Positions 10,140 to 24,052 of a stretch of 64,000 nucleotides of DNA are shown piece after piece. A program made the translations under genes and the position numbers. Positions within the stretch are counted from its first letter, which is position 1. The number at the start of each line of letters is the position of its first letter. The notes below the pieces were generated by a model, which saw nothing but the letters and a program-made list of their open reading frames with translations, was not told where the DNA came from and did not search any database. The DNA is taken from NCBI RefSeq assembly GCF_000002985.6, contig NC_003284.9, positions 8,680,001 to 8,744,000 on the forward strand, read 5' to 3'. The DNA is from Caenorhabditis elegans (Eukaryota > Nematoda > Chromadorea > Rhabditida > Rhabditidae).

Positions 10140-13100
10140 GAGTCACGCCTCATCTTTATTCAATAGGAACTATGTTGAGCTTGAACATTTTACTCGCCGA
10201 CTTGTTTTACATATTCACCCACCACCAGCAAGATATTGGTGGTGTATTTGTTTTTTAATTTGATCGAGTATAAATTAGCGAGGTAACTACTGCAACACGA
10301 GATAGCTTGAGTGTCCTCATATTCGACAGAAATGCTATTTTGTAATGATGTTTGAAATAAGACAATGACGAACGAGACAATTACTATGTTAAAATGTTGC
10401 CAATTTTTGAACCTTGAGATGTCTGGTAATTTTTTAATTTTGTTGGAAAATATTTTTGCAACAGTTTTGAGTATTATTAATAAGTGGCTAATTTAAAAAA
10501 AAAACAATTTCAATGTGGAACGGGTCAATTTTTTAAACAATCAATTTTACTTCAAGAAGTTGAACAGTTTTTGTCTAAAACATATAGAAGAAGCTTCAAA
10601 AATTGAGCAGAACAGCAACGTTCTTGATTTTCACCGTTGAATTCTTATAATCGAAACTTTATTGTGTAGGATGGCAATTATCATCGCTGTGCGGCAAACT
10701 TCTTTTAGTAAACCTACAAATCTGTTCATTTCGAAAGGGTAATTTGGTTATCAAAATTTTGCATTGAAATATAGAAAATTGTTTGTTTGTCTTGGAATTG
10801 TCAGATTTTTACATCCCTTTTGCATTTTTAACCAAAAATAAACAGTACTTTCAAATCAAACAAAACAATTTTATAATGAAACCTGGAGTTCGCTCGGTTG
10901 TTTAATAACTTTCATTACAGATTCTCAAAATCAAAGACTTAAAAAAAGTATCTATGCGATTTACCAATACACTTTTCCATCAAAACTTGTTCCCGTTAAA
11001 TAAATTGAATCAAATTTTGAGCAGTCAGAAAGGTCGGAGTACTTCCTTCCCATCGAGTAGGTTGAAAACAACAAACTTTTTGCTTGCCTGGTTTTTTTTT
11101 GAATATTGTCATAATGGCTTTGTGTGCTACTAATCTCACAATTTCGAAAATCCTTTTTCAAAACAGATTTTATTGTTCGTAATCTTTCTATGACATTTTT
11201 TCACCTACGCTCTTGTTTCTGAGAGCAAAAACATGGGTAAGCCAATACAGATTTTATGATGTCTTATTTTGCCCTTCTTCGTTTTTTAATTTGATTTGCA
11301 ATTATTCGACGTCTTGCAAAATATGGTAGCAACCCAAGTAATTAGTTTCTGTGCCCACACGCTTTGCTTCTTATTCTTTTACTTTGAATTCTTCCTGGTT
11401 GCAAAATCAAAACCAATTATTTCTTCTTCTCGCTTCTTCTTTTTCATTATTCTGCCAATTAAAAAAAAATATTCGAAATCTTTGAATTCCGCGATTCTTA
11501 CGCCAAATTCATCTCAGAATTTTGGAAGGAAATGGCGTGAGGAGGAGAAGGTCCATAAAGACACCCATCCATGCATATCCCAGAAAGGAATGCGGGAAAA
11601 ACACTTTCTCGCCCATTTCGGCACAAAAAACGTTTCGGACATTCATTGTTGCTTTTTCAGTTTTCGAGTGGACCGAAGGCCACCACAGGGGTTTTCAAGA
11701 TCACTAAGAATTGGAAATTAGAGAGAAGAGTTCAAAAGCTTTAAAAACTGCTCAATTTTTGGAAGTCATTTTAAGTTTCATAACTGCATCACTTAAAAAA
11801 ATAGTCACATGGTATGAAGTTTTTTTGGTTTTCATTTATAATGCGAGAGAAAAGTATTTATGATCATACAACTTTAAAAATGCATATGTAATCTGAAAAA
11901 GAAACAACGGCTGACAATTTGGGGTTCATTTTCGGGCCAAATAATTTTAAATATCTAAATATAACAGATTCATGATATTTGAAAAAATGTCTTCCTTTCT
12001 TCTTCCATGCTCTTCAGACTTCCTCGTTCAGAAAAAAAGCAGACATACTTTATTTGTTCGGTGAAGAACATTTCATAAACAGATACATTCACTTTTATAT
12101 TAATATTTTAGAGTTTATATTAATATTCATCGACTAACTATTAAATTTGATGAACCGTGCAGTTAATGACGAGAAATAACGAACAACAAGTCAATTATTT
12201 CACGTCATGTAATCTTCTTCGTTTGCTTTGGTAACTCAAGTTTGAATTAAAGATGTTTTTAGTCAAAAATGCGAAATTATTAATTGAAAATGTCAAGTGG
12301 CATAAAATATCAGTTTGAGAACAAATGAAAATTTAATTCAAAAGTAAAGTTCAATTTTATTTTCAGCGTAGAAAAAAACAGACCCTTATTCTTATTTGTG
12401 AAACACAAAACAAAAAAAATAGTTGAACATTTTTTCGGGACGGTAGAGTGAAAAATGCCGTTTTTTTACTTTTCCATCCTTTAAAAATTGTCTTCACTGA
12501 TTTATCAAAAATTTTCTAGTTTTTTAAACTACCAAAACAGTTGAACCTTTTTCCATGATACGCTTGAATTCATTCAGGATTTGATCATTCGAAGCTGAAG
12601 TCCAAACATCTAAAAGTTGTCTCCACTACGCTCGTCAAAAGCTGTTACGCTTCACTATTTTTATCCGGTCGTGTGCAGAAGATTTTGAAAAGACTGAACT
12701 AATCCAATTACACTCATAATCTTCATTCTAATACCTGTCATGTACCATTGCCTATCACTTTTGGCGGGCATACCTATTTTCGGTCTCTGCTGAGCTTCAA
12801 ACCAAAATGTTTGAGCTTCAAAGTTTTGCCAATGCTTTGTTTTTTACATCAGATAACAACAATGTAAAGTATTGAACAAACGACAGCAAAATGAGAGTTC
12901 CTGCCCCCTATTTCCTTTTTGTCTTTCCCATCGATGACGCATCAGACCGAGCAAAATAGTGCAATAACTTTGGCTATTATTTTTCAATTACTGACAGTTT
13001 TCTTAAAACTAATACTTGAAGTATTTCATTAAACTACACAGTTTCAGACTTTTTTGTTCAATTGTTCCATTTTAACTATATATTCAAAGGAGCAATTTCC

Positions 13101-16100
13101 TGAAAAAAAGTTGCTGGCATCCAAATGTTGACTATGCAATCCTGTTGTTTAAAGAAACATTTGCAAGAGTCGGCAAAGTGCTTCCTAAAAAAACAATCAG
13201 GTGACATTTTATTAGTTTCGATTTCCCATGTGTTCCACCAAGATCTGCCGAATATTTTATATGTCAGTCACAATATTTGATCACATTGTTCATTTCGTTT
13301 TATGTTTGAAAAATTATTTCTATTAGAACTTCATTAGCATTGGTTAAAAAAATTTTAATCCTGAAAGTTCAAAAGTAATCGTTACAATTTTATTTTAGTA
13401 CCATTTCTGCATTACCATATTTAATGGGTTTTGATTAAAAGATTGAGGACATCTCGGCAGTTTGTGTGGAGAAGTGCGCAACTGTTACTGTCAATATTTT
13501 TTTTTGTTTTGATTTCTAAAGAAGTCTGATTAATAATAAACTTTATTAAGAGAAAGTAAGATAAAATAATGAAAAATACTGTTAGGCGGAGAACAGCGGA
13601 GATATGCGTTAGAAAGGCGCCGTTGTTTGCCGAGCAAATTAAATTTTCAAGTTTGGCTTGAACCCATTCATTGTATAGGCGTTTACGTAACTTTACAATG
13701 ATATTTTTCGCCTTATTTGAATTCTCCCTTTTTTGTACGCCCTGGGCTCCATCATGGCTGAAATTACAATTTTAACAAATTTTCTCAAACACTCTTTGAT
13801 CACATATCATACTTTTATTAAATTCAAAATTTGAATTATTGGTTTTTTGTTCACTATGGATACGCCACCACGACTGAAAATTAGCGTTTCAACAAATAAA
13901 AGTTAGTAGTTAAAATAATAAAATAAAAACATAAATTTTCCGAATTTCCGAAGATCATGTATGCGCAAACATGCAATATGTTGGAAAGATAACTTTAACT
14001 GTTTTGTTGTGGAAAATCCGATTTTTTCTAGAGAACTTGGAATTATCTATAATCTAATATTATTACCACATGATGCTCTTGAACACCTTTCGGTAACATA
14101 TCATAATTTTATTAGAGAGCCAACGTACCAGCTATTTTTACTTATTTTACAATCATATTTTTGCTCCGGTTTATAGTTTTTGATGTGCAAAAGAAGTAAG
14201 GGCCCCGTTCAGACCTCTTCAACTTCACCACTTGAAATTATTATTTCAGTAGGGTTTTTTTTCCTCTCTTCCCTATCTCGATTCTTCTTCCGATGCTCAA
14301 CATAATCGGTGAATATATTTGAGAGGGTAAAACTTGTAGCCGAGGAATAAACATATTCTCGGCACGCAACTCGACAATTAGGGATTATGGATATAAGTGC
14401 TTGTCCCTTTTCTTTGCAGGTCTATGGACTTGACTCCACCCACATCTTTCCGGACGCCTCATTCCCTTTTTTCAGTTTTCTATCTTATTTGGTTTTCACT
14501 TTTTTTAGACTTGCAGTACATTTGGATTAAATGAAATATGTAGTCGATGCTCTTTTATTTTTTTTTTGTTTGTTGTTTCGTATACTCTTCCTTGAATTTT
14601 CGAAAAAAAAATTTCCGCTAGTTTTTTTCTTTGCAATTTCAATTATTTTTCAAACCCATCAGACGTTTGGCATTTTCCCCCATAAGATTTGACATATATA
14701 AAAACGTAAAGCAAAAAAGCATTTTTTAACAAAAATTTTGATTTCCAATTCAATGTTTCCATACAAAACGGCTATGATATTTTTCTTTGGTAAAAAATTA
14801 TTTCGTAGAAAATGATAGCATATATTATTTTCTTTTTTTCTTTTGATCATAGGATTATTCTCGCATTATGAAGAGTATTAGAAGGTAGTATTTTTCAATA
14901 GGTGCCTCCTTCTTCTCTTTTATTAATCTCAATTGTCTTAGTGGAAAAGAACTCAAAGTTCAATAAATTGAGAAATGGTGTCACAGTGAAATTCTCACAA
15001 CTGTAAAATTCCTAGAACATCTACTTGTCGGAATAGAGATTTCAGGGTTATTTTAAAAATTTGCATAAATACTATGAATCCCGGAGTATTTGTTTTAAAT
15101 GCAGAAAGTTTTTTCTGAATAACAGTTTTTTTGGCTTAACCGTCACTGGTAACAAGATACTTTTTCTGTTGAAAATGCCCCTATCAATTTTCAAATTTTT
15201 AAAAGACAAAAACAAATTTTAAGTAAATCAAGATGATTTCTGATTTAGTTTGAGAAAATGAAAATTATGATATTTTAAATTTCTCGAGTTGAAAAGTTTA
15301 GAGCATTTTTTTCAAAATTGTATTAAGTACCGTATTTTTTCTTATAATTTTCTACTATTTATTTAGAATACATATATACAAAAACGATAGTAGATAGAAA
15401 CACTGAAATGATTTTTTCTCTCTTTTCCATAGTTAAATAAATTCAATTCAATTAGATTAAAATTTTACTACTTTTGAAATGTTTATATTCACTTGGACTA
15501 CTCAGGTTTACAAAAACACAGTTCAGATACATGCCACAGAAAAATACAAAAAAAAAACTGAAATTCAGGCTGTTTAAGGGTTTTCATTAGTAAACTATAC
15601 AATTTTGATATTTCACAGGACCCATTAGTTTTGAATTAAAATAGCTGGATATATGAAATTTATTTTCAGAACTGATCCTGTTTTTGTTTTTTTAATGCTA
15701 ATTCCTAGTTTTCCGAGCCAAGTCCTACCCAATAGTTACTGATATTCTTGTCAGTTCATCAAATTTAAAACTTGTGTTTGGATAGTACTAATCAAGCTTA
15801 CTATCAGATTGATAGTATTGTATTTTACTTCAACTTACCGCAACAAAAAAACCGGATTGTCCGTCATCTATGCTCATTTCCCTAATTTCTCAGATAGTCC
15901 ATAGATTTTTGCCCATATCCTTTACGTTATTCCTTTCATTTTGTGAACCATGACCGACGCGGTTCGATGACGATCTTTCGCGTGAGATACTGACTCCATG
16001 TTTGAGGGTTTCGTAGCTGAAAATGCTCTCAGTCTTCCCGAGACAACGTTTGCTCTCATTCATGATTCATTCGATATGTGAACTTTTTTCTACTTCCACT

Positions 16101-17816
16101 TTTAGTATTTATTCGTTTTAAATAAGTATGAAATGAATAATCCACCTCTTGCTTTTTTTGCAGTTCCTATAAGTTCACGAATGTATTTTTCATATCCATT
16201 TCCTTCATTTTCAATTTAATTCGATAATTATCGTTATAGTTTTTAAGACTATTTTTCCGTACACAACTTTGCACATAATGACTATCTGAGTCAAGCTCAC
16301 TTTTCCGCTAAAATGAATACGCAAGAATATCAAGAGCTCACTTTTAGAACTTCGATATTTTTGTTTTTCTTAGAGTGAATACATCTTCCAAAAATACATC
16401 GAATGTTTTTTCCAAGAAAATGCTCGTTTGAACAACGAGTGTAAAAATATGTCCTTGAGCTATGAATTATGAAATATGTGAATGGTCAACTAGAGCTTGC
16501 CAAAAAATATGAATTTTTTCTTCAAAGTCTTCAATTTAAAGTATATATTTTATCCGGAAATTACAATGACATCATGTTAATTTTCTTTTTTTTTAAACTT
16601 TTTTTCATTTTGGTGAGTGAGTATATCTACAATTAGAATGAATAAGTTGATCAAAATCGTTTGAAAAAATTTTATCATTGTATTATTTTACATATAAAAG
16701 TTAAAAATACAAAGAATCCAATTTTCAAACTCTTTTTCTAAACAGAAACAAGTCTTTATCGCTCTTTGATTTTGGTTTGGGTACAATATCTCAGTAAAAC
16801 CATACTTCTTTAACTAATCTTGTATTTTGACAAATCATATTTAAAGTGAGTTTTCGTAAATTATTATTCCCCGTAATTGGAACAGGTTTCAAATATCAAA
16901 TAACATTTCTTCAATCATCATTGCTTATTCAAAGAACCTCCTTTGTTTTTGTGAAAGCTACGTGATGATACCAGCCGTTCACGACTTTTTGGCTTCCACT
17001 TCTCCGCTAACATATTCATTACTGACCATGCAGTCCCCTTTTTCTCAGTAGTTATTCACAAATTCTTGATACTATATATAGTCGAACATCATAAAAATGA
17101 CTAGTAGTATATTTCAATTCTGCTTCGTCTTTTCATTGATGCCCTACTATTTACCAGAACTCACTTTTTTGAAGCCATTTTGTAAGGCATCAATAAAGTA
17201 AGACTAGTTAGTCTTGAAGATCCAACTGTTTTTTTGTTTTGAAAAGAAAGAAAAACTTAAGAAATTAGTGGATGGTTTTGTTCAAAATTTTCGAAAATAA
17301 GTGTATTTTCTCCTAGACTTTTTGAAAGTACGAGTAACAAAAACGTATCTTACTGAAATTGTCAACTATGTGTTTTTGTTTTAAATTTTCACTCTTATCT
17401 TAGTTTACTTTCTTTTTCTTAACAAACCAAAACTCTGATTTTGAAAAAAAGTTCTCATTTAATTATTCGCTCGAATAAACTAATTACAAGTTCATTTTTG
17501 TGTTAGTATGTATACCATAAATTTTACTTCCTACTTTCTCCGAAGTTTCATATATATTCGTTTTGTTTTACAAGTTTTATATTGAAGAATTTAGTCACCT
17601 AATACCATTTTCAAGGATGTATGTTAATCGTTAAATTTGAATAGACCCCTACGTCACTGCTTCTTTTTTTCAACTTTTGAACTTTGGTTGCTCCGTCTTC
17701 GCTTTTTTGTTTCGTTTCAACCAAAACTCAATTATCTCTTAGTTAGAGCCTTTTTTCTTTCTAAAACCAATTTTTATCGTGTTCCAGTGTGTGCCACACC
17801 ACTTCGGCCTCTGGCT

Positions 17817-20800
17817 ATGAACTCGACAGTTATTTCGCTTCTTAATAATTCTACACTGGTCACTACGGATCAGCCAGGTTTTTCTGGAAGTACAAAAGGA
17901 ACATGCAGCTATCCAACTAATTTTGCGGAGGTCGATTACATTAGCACATATATTTACCTGCTTGCCATTCCAACAATTTGCGTGCTGGGAGCCGGCGCTG
18001 CGGTAATGTGCATTGTGGTGTTCACTAGGAAACAAATGAGGTTCGTTTTATTGAAGAGTACTTGTGAGAGTATATCTAGAAAGGACTGAATTCGAATTAC
18101 CTATCCACTTCACTTTTTAAGTTAGAAAATATAAGAGACGCAAAGAAAATCTGTTCCCCGCAACGAAAAGACTTCGAACGTTTTGAGAAAGGACGACGAA
18201 GTCACGTGGCTTACGGAAACGTGTACGAGGGAAACTTTTTCATTTTTCTGCGTCTATATCTTCTAACAAACACAGTAACGTGGATAGGTAATATGTTTAA
18301 TCATTATTTCTAAAAAAATGAATATGTGATGCGTGTATATCTGTACCCCAAATGGTTCACAGGAAAATAATAATTTTTATATGAAAAAAAAACGATAGCA
18401 GTTTTTTTTTTCACAAATTATGTTTCTGCCTTTTTTGTCGAATAAAGAAGGAGTCTTGTCCAACAAGTAAATCAAAAATAAAGTTAGGGAAACACCAAAT
18501 GTTTTTCCCTGATAAAAATACGCTATTTAGTTCTAAAAATAAATATTTATTAGCCTATATATTTATAAAAATTTACCTCACATTAGTCAAAAACGAGCTA
18601 TAGCTTTAGGCTGCTATTCATTTCAAAAAATGATCAAAAACTATTCAAATAAATCTTTCAATTTGTTCTTGCTGCACAATTCAATTGAAACAGTGATTTC
18701 AAATTTTCTTGGCCCTTAATAAACATTTTAATTCATGTACAACTGACGACATTTTTATGATTTTTTTTGATTGTATTAATCTTTTTGAAAAATTAATGAC
18801 ATCAAATTGTTCCCCATTTATTTAGTTTTAATTTTCTTTGGTAGTCTGTTCAAATACTCATTTCAAGAAAAAAGAGCAAATAAGGATACATAGAAATACA
18901 AAATATTTTTAACTTCAGATCATCACTCAACGTATATCTTGCCGGATTATCGGTTTTCGATCTTATCCTGCTTTCATTCAGTGCTCTGATCTTTTCACCT
19001 CTCCAAGGTTGCGTTTTGCAGGTGAGCGTAGATAACTGGTTGATATTCAGTGGAATTTGTAATGAGATGAAGAAATGTCCATCAATTTATTCATCGATAA
19101 GCTCATAGCACGGAAAGAGAAATGAAAAAAGTTATTTATGATATTGAAGAGGGATTTAATATTTCTCAAAACTTCGAGTTTCATCAAGGTCTGAAATAAT
19201 TTTCTAATGTCTTAGAAACTGCGTATAATTTATGTTTCCAGAAATATGAATGTTTCAGAACACCACTAAAAACAACTATGTTAGCAATAATTCAAATAAA
19301 CTATTCAGGGTCACGGGGACACCGCGGTTTGTCATTTCTTCTGGAGATCAACTCCTTGGACGTTACCCATATCAAATATCGCACAATGTGGTAGTGTCTG
19401 GACATGTGTTGCAGTGACGGTGGATCGATTTCTTGCTGTTAACTATCCGCTTCATAGCAAAATTTGGTGCACACCGCGCCGAGCAACAACAATACTTATT
19501 GCGATTACGGTTTTTAGCATATTGTTCAAAGTAAGTACAAGAATTGTCAATTTTTTATTTTGTATTTCGAAATACACACAACGTTTTAAAGTTTCGTATC
19601 CTGACTATTATGGTCTAAAGTAATGTTTTTATAATATATCAAATTTGCATATTACGGAAGTCTGTTGCTACGATAATTGTAGTTTAAAGGTTTTTTAAAA
19701 TAAAATTTCTTGTGAAAACAAACATCAATGCTATTAGAGTTTGTGACCCCAGTTTTAAAATCATTCAAGCATTCAGAATATTAAACATGTCAGCACACTG
19801 TTCATTGATAATAAGTTGATCACTGTGTGAAAATGTTCAATTTTATTTTAGAATTTTTAAAATATACATTTGCGTGTGTATATCAAAACACAAGAGCTAC
19901 TGACTTTGATTTCTAAGACACCGGGGAAAACATGAAAGTTGAAAAAAAATTAATTCGTAATTTACATTATCACAAAATTAAAAATTCTGTGGAGGAAAAG
20001 CAGATGAGCTTGAAATTCCAGTATTTATAATATTTAATATTAACTCGAAAATCGCTGTTTTTTATAAATTATTTTCCATCAGATTGTAATTTTACAAATT
20101 GAAAAAAAGTACACTCAAAAACACTAGAAAACTTACAATACGCTTTTTAGGTTCCCCTAGTTTCAATGAATAACTTAGAGATTTTTCAATATTTAGCAGT
20201 GCTGTGCGGCCCTTGAAAAAAGTCGGCTCTCGGCGCAAGCCGCACAGCACTGATATTTAGCTCAAAATTTAATTTAAAAAAAATGAGTTAGGTACAATTA
20301 TACAAAATCCCTACCTTTTTTCATCTTGTTTTAATTTTACGGCCAACTTGAACCACGCAAAACTTTTAGGTTGTGAATACAACATTGGTAGTTTCTTTTT
20401 TTGTGTTATTTTCTGATTCAAAAGACTATATGGATTGTTATTCTAAATGTTCTAAATTAATGTACTACTTTGCAAACTGAGGAACATCGTAATAAGTTTA
20501 GTAGGCGACTATCCGTGATACAAGTCATCTTCAGGCACCAATGTTCTTCGAGTTGACCAACGATGACTGTGGTCGACTGAGAACCTCATTTCTGCGGGAT
20601 AATAAGTACTACAAAGAGTACTACGTAACATTTGGGTACCTCATCGCGCTGTTATTGATTCCATGGACAGTAATGATTATACTGAATGTGTTTGTGGTAA
20701 AGGCTGTACACAAGGCGTATAAGATTCGGAGGTCTATGCAAGGAGGAAAAAATAATCAAGAAGAAAAAGATCGGAGGTGTGGTTTTATCATTTTTATTTT

Positions 20801-22822
20801 TAATTATTTTTTAAACTTTGGTTTCACCAGTTTTTTGATGTTAAGTTCGGTTCTCTAGTTTCTTAAAAATTTTCAAATACATCGATTTACATTTTTTAAT
20901 GATTATTTATTTTTCTTATTTCAAGCATGGACTGCTAACGTTTATTACAAGAACCGAACCAGCTTTTTTGATTTTTGCATGTTTTTGTTATTTTTTATTA
21001 TCTGAAAACAACTATCGCTCAGAACTTTTCTCCCTCTTTTTTTTCGATTCGACAAAATTCAAAAACAGTAGAAAACAGTTTGTCTCCCAAGTTCAGAAAC
21101 AGTCTCAGATGCACTCTTATGGCCATCGCTATGGTGCTCACTTTCTTGATCTTCAACGTAGTAGCAGCAGTGAACAACTTGGCTGAGACGGTGTTCGAAG
21201 TGAGCTTAGGATTTTGGAGTCCCATTGGAAATTTGCTAATTTGTTTAAACAGGTAAGAAGTTTTAGTAATTATAACGTGTTAGAAGCTGTGTGCTCGAAA
21301 AACTTTAGAATCGGTTTCTACATGAAAGTGGCAGAGAGCACATTAGTATGGAAAAAGAAACTTTTCCGGGTTACTTTTTGGGTTCAATCTGTCTTTTCGA
21401 AATGTTTTCCAAATATTGCCATGATTTTAAGATGCTTTGAAACACTGAAAATGACCCTAAGTAATTTCAAAAAAATTTTCAAAGAAGTCTGAATCAAGTT
21501 CGGTGAAATAAATCATTCAATCTAAAAGTTTAAAATCCTCAACATCAACGCAAACTTTTGAAAATGAACAAGTAAACATTTTATACCAAACACCACCTTC
21601 CAATTTTATATCACAGAGGTTATAAAATTGGAAGTGCATGATGCTGAATCGTTTTTCAAATAGAGTTATTGAATGAAAAATAAATGAACTTAAGCCCTAG
21701 TGTGGCAAGGTTTTTGAATTGTATGTATGAACAAATAACCTTTAGCGCTTCCAACATCGTGATCTACTCGTTATTCGGAGCCCGATTTCGTCAAATGTGT
21801 GTCCTCATGCTTTGCGGGCGACAAAGTCGATGGATGGAGTGGCTCAAAGTTGGAAGGTACCCACCTCAGTAATTCTATCACTGCATTGTTCAAATTTTCT
21901 AAAAATTGTCATTCAGGAGCATGGTCAGTGATTGGGATGGTAGAGATGGTACGACGAGGAAAACTAGTTTGGACGCCAGTACTGCTCTGTTAAGTGCGAG
22001 GGTAAGCTTTAAAAAAAGTAAATCGGTACATTCATTATTAATTATTCTTCTTTAATGAACATTCTCGATTAATTGAAAACAATTTCATATTTCTTTACTA
22101 TGCTTTTGCTTTTTGGTATACTGCTTTGTAAATTGTTTTCAAAAGAACCATTACAGCGAATGACGATTTCGAATTTCATAACCTACCCGGTGGTAAGTTT
22201 TGTGTGGAAAATAGAAATAATATTGTCTAGAAACGCATTTAGTTCGTGTGCAGTTTCATTTTCTCCCCGGACTGATTTGCATGTACCTTACCCATTTTCC
22301 CCAATATACTTAATCTCCAACCTCTTAGAGTTTTTATTTGATTTATTTTTTGATTTCTTGATAATATTGGTTCTAACATAATTTGTTCTGATTGGAAACT
22401 GGGGTTAATGCGTTTTAAATAGAGTAGTTTATAAATTTGAAGCAAATTTTTTTAATATGATAACTGTGGAAAGCGGACAAAATTTTTTAAACAAGTTTCA
22501 CAGTTTAATTATCTTTCCATCAATAATATTTAAACAATATAGCTGTTTCGTTACTGTTTTGGTAATTTGTTAATTTACCGAAAGTTTGACGTTCATATTT
22601 GAAACATCCATTTTTTCTTTAGTAATTAACTATAATACTCAAACATACAGTATGTAAAATAAAGTTTCCATAAAGTTTCAAAAATTTGTGTTTCAGAGTT
22701 CTCGCCGATGGAGTAAACGGAGTCAAAGTGGTGCACCACATCAAGCAGCTCCTGCTCGAAAAGATACAGTAATCTACACAAGTGCTCAAAACAGACTTTC
22801 GCTTCAAAGCGCACCTTCATAA
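17817..22822 (+). CDS. peptide-type (FMRFamide-receptor-like) GPCR, 422 aa
   Basis: Eight exons join in phase: 17817-18040, 18919-19021, 19309-19530, 20535-20776, 21097-21252, 21746-21856, 21917-22001 and 22697-22822. ATG 17817 follows a splice acceptor at 17786. The N-terminus has several N-linked sites (NST, NNST). Seven hydrophobic segments are visible. TM3 ends in VTVDRFLAVNYPL, a DRY-box variant; the conserved cysteine before TM3 is in AVCHFFW; TM7 ends SNIVIYSLFGARFR in place of NPxxY. This pattern is typical of nematode rhodopsin-class neuropeptide receptors of the FMRFamide-receptor (frpr) type. The cytoplasmic tail is rich in Ser/Thr/Arg. The ligand is not predictable from sequence. 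The 11.5-kb empty upstream region suggests complex, probably neuronal, regulation. Confidence 0.85.
20189..20260. mobile_element. 56-bp hAT-like MITE with 8-bp target duplication
   Basis: The element at 20197-20252 has perfect 14-bp inverted ends (CAGTGCTGTGCGGC) around a 28-nt loop. It is flanked by the exact 8-bp direct repeat ATATTTAG at 20189-20196 and 20253-20260. An 8-bp duplication and ends beginning CAGTG fit the hAT superfamily. It is far too short to code and lies in intron 3 of the GPCR. Confidence 0.8.
21597..21634. repeat. perfect 14-bp inverted repeat, 10-nt loop
   Basis: CTTCCAATTTTATA and its exact reverse complement flank a 10-nt loop in intron 5 of the GPCR. No target duplication is evident, and it is too short for a microRNA precursor. 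Confidence 0.85.
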
Positions 22823-23764
22823 CGGAAAACACGTCAAACCTTTATCATGTTTCTGTATATATCTTTACTGCACATCTTCATGGATTTTGTTAATTTGAGC
22901 ATTTTTTCGATACCATGTATTATTTGATAAGAACTGCAATATCATTATGAATTGAACGCTTCATTTCTGTTTTGTTTTTTTTTGTTTCGTTTCTAATATT
23001 TATTTTTCACCTGCCTGCCATAATCAAAAGTTACTAGTTACAAATTGTCTAGTCTAAAAGTAGTACTGGTCATCTCCCTCCAAAATCATCCCGATTCTTG
23101 CGATCTCTTTTGTATTCATTTTCTTGGGTTGCTAACATTTGACCAATTCATTTCAGCTTGGCTAGTTTTACTTAAGTGTCACTAAAAATTGCTCGGAAAA
23201 TTGTTAATTGAGTCCAAGTTTGATTATTTCAGACTTATATAGTTTTATATTTTCTCCGCAATTTTTGAATTCACGTTTTTGGATGATAATGCTCAAGATT
23301 TCATTGTGAAATACAGCAATGGTCCAATAAAGTAAATTTCTCGTATATTTAAAAAAAAGTATTATTTATTCAAAATTATGCTTATGTTTATCTTTTAAGC
23401 TTTTGGGAATCGGGAATAATATATGTTCAATTATTTTCATTGATTTTCCTCACTCAACAGTCCCAATATTTTTACTAGGAATATGAATACATTCGGACAA
23501 ATCGTTCGATCAAATTCAGGGTGGGGATGCCTCATAAAATTTGCAGGCACAGCTTAAATGTTTATCAAGTTACAGTCAATACTCTGAAATGTGTATCCGC
23601 TCGATATGTGCAGGGAACCATTGTACTTTGAAAACTGTGTCAATATTATATTCAATAAAATTGGTAGGTCAAGTTTCGAAAGGATTTTTGAAAAATCAAA
23701 TTCACGATGAAAAAAAAAATTCTTTTACTTTCGTGAAGGACAAAGCAAAAAAATTCTCACAAAA
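22823..23764. other. 3' UTR and spacer after the GPCR
   Basis: The first ~500 bp may be the GPCR 3' UTR, given an AATAAA at 23326-23331. Open frames near 23541 lack an ATG start and overlap the next gene in another frame. Nothing else was recognised. Confidence 0.5.
23326..23331 (+). terminator. candidate AATAAA signal of the GPCR gene
   Basis: This is the AATAAA (CCAATAAAG) that best fits as the GPCR 3' end, about 500 bp past the stop codon, before the next small gene. Confidence 0.4.
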
Positions 23765-24004
23765 ATGGCGAGCAATATCCCATTTATATTTTATATATCC
23801 GTTCTGGTGCACATCAGTTCAAATAGACGTAAAGCAGAAGTGTGTATAGCGCACATGCGGACACCTCGCGGGTTCCGCCGGCTACTGTGTTTTGAATCCG
23901 ATGGACGTGGCCAGCAGCAGTTTGTCCCTCTGGAAAAGGAAATTATATCAGCTGGTTCAACGCAGAATTATCTCAATGTTTTTATTATTTCACGCAAAAG
24001 TTAA
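23765..24004 (+). CDS. likely 79-aa secreted protein, single exon
   Basis: ATG 23765 opens a hydrophobic signal peptide (MASNIPFIFYISVLVHISSN) followed directly by the dibasic RRK. The mature part contains only two cysteines, 14 residues apart (VCIAHM...RRLLC), enclosing a basic RTPRGFRR stretch, and then a neutral C-terminus. AATAAA at 24047 lies 43 bp after the stop, as expected for a real gene. The coding stretch is richer in G+C than its surroundings. A single disulfide loop with adjacent dibasic sites suggests a processed peptide hormone or small secreted ligand, but I recognise no family. An upstream non-coding exon is possible because an acceptor-like TTTGCAG ends at 23547. Confidence 0.6.
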   Translation: MASNIPFIFYISVLVHISSNRRKAEVCIAHMRTPRGFRRLLCFESDGRGQQQFVPLEKEIISAGSTQNYLNVFIISRKS

Positions 24005-24046
24005 GAAAAAAGTAAAGCTTAAATATGTTCGGTAACATCACATTTT

Positions 24047-24052
24047 AATAAA
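24047..24052 (+). terminator. AATAAA signal of the 79-aa secreted protein gene
   Basis: AATAAA lies 43 bp past the stop codon at 24004 and about 190 bp before the next gene's X-box. Confidence 0.6.

Larger units (their letters stand above)
6262..17816. other. 11.5-kb region without confident genes
   Basis: The stretch is AT-rich with scattered short open frames. I found no tRNA B-box arrangement, no long coding exon and no clear transposon. It holds two candidate small secreted ORFs (7782-8152 and 10026-10139) and a C17 tract, reported separately. The rest is probably upstream regulatory DNA of the peptide receptor that starts at 17817; long 5' regions are common for neuronal genes. Confidence 0.6.

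Noticed and set aside
11323-11721. 133-codon plus-strand ORF in the gene-poor region
   Set aside because: About one frame of this length is expected by chance in 64 kb of such DNA. Low-complexity Phe/Lys/Ser content and no splice or poly(A) support.
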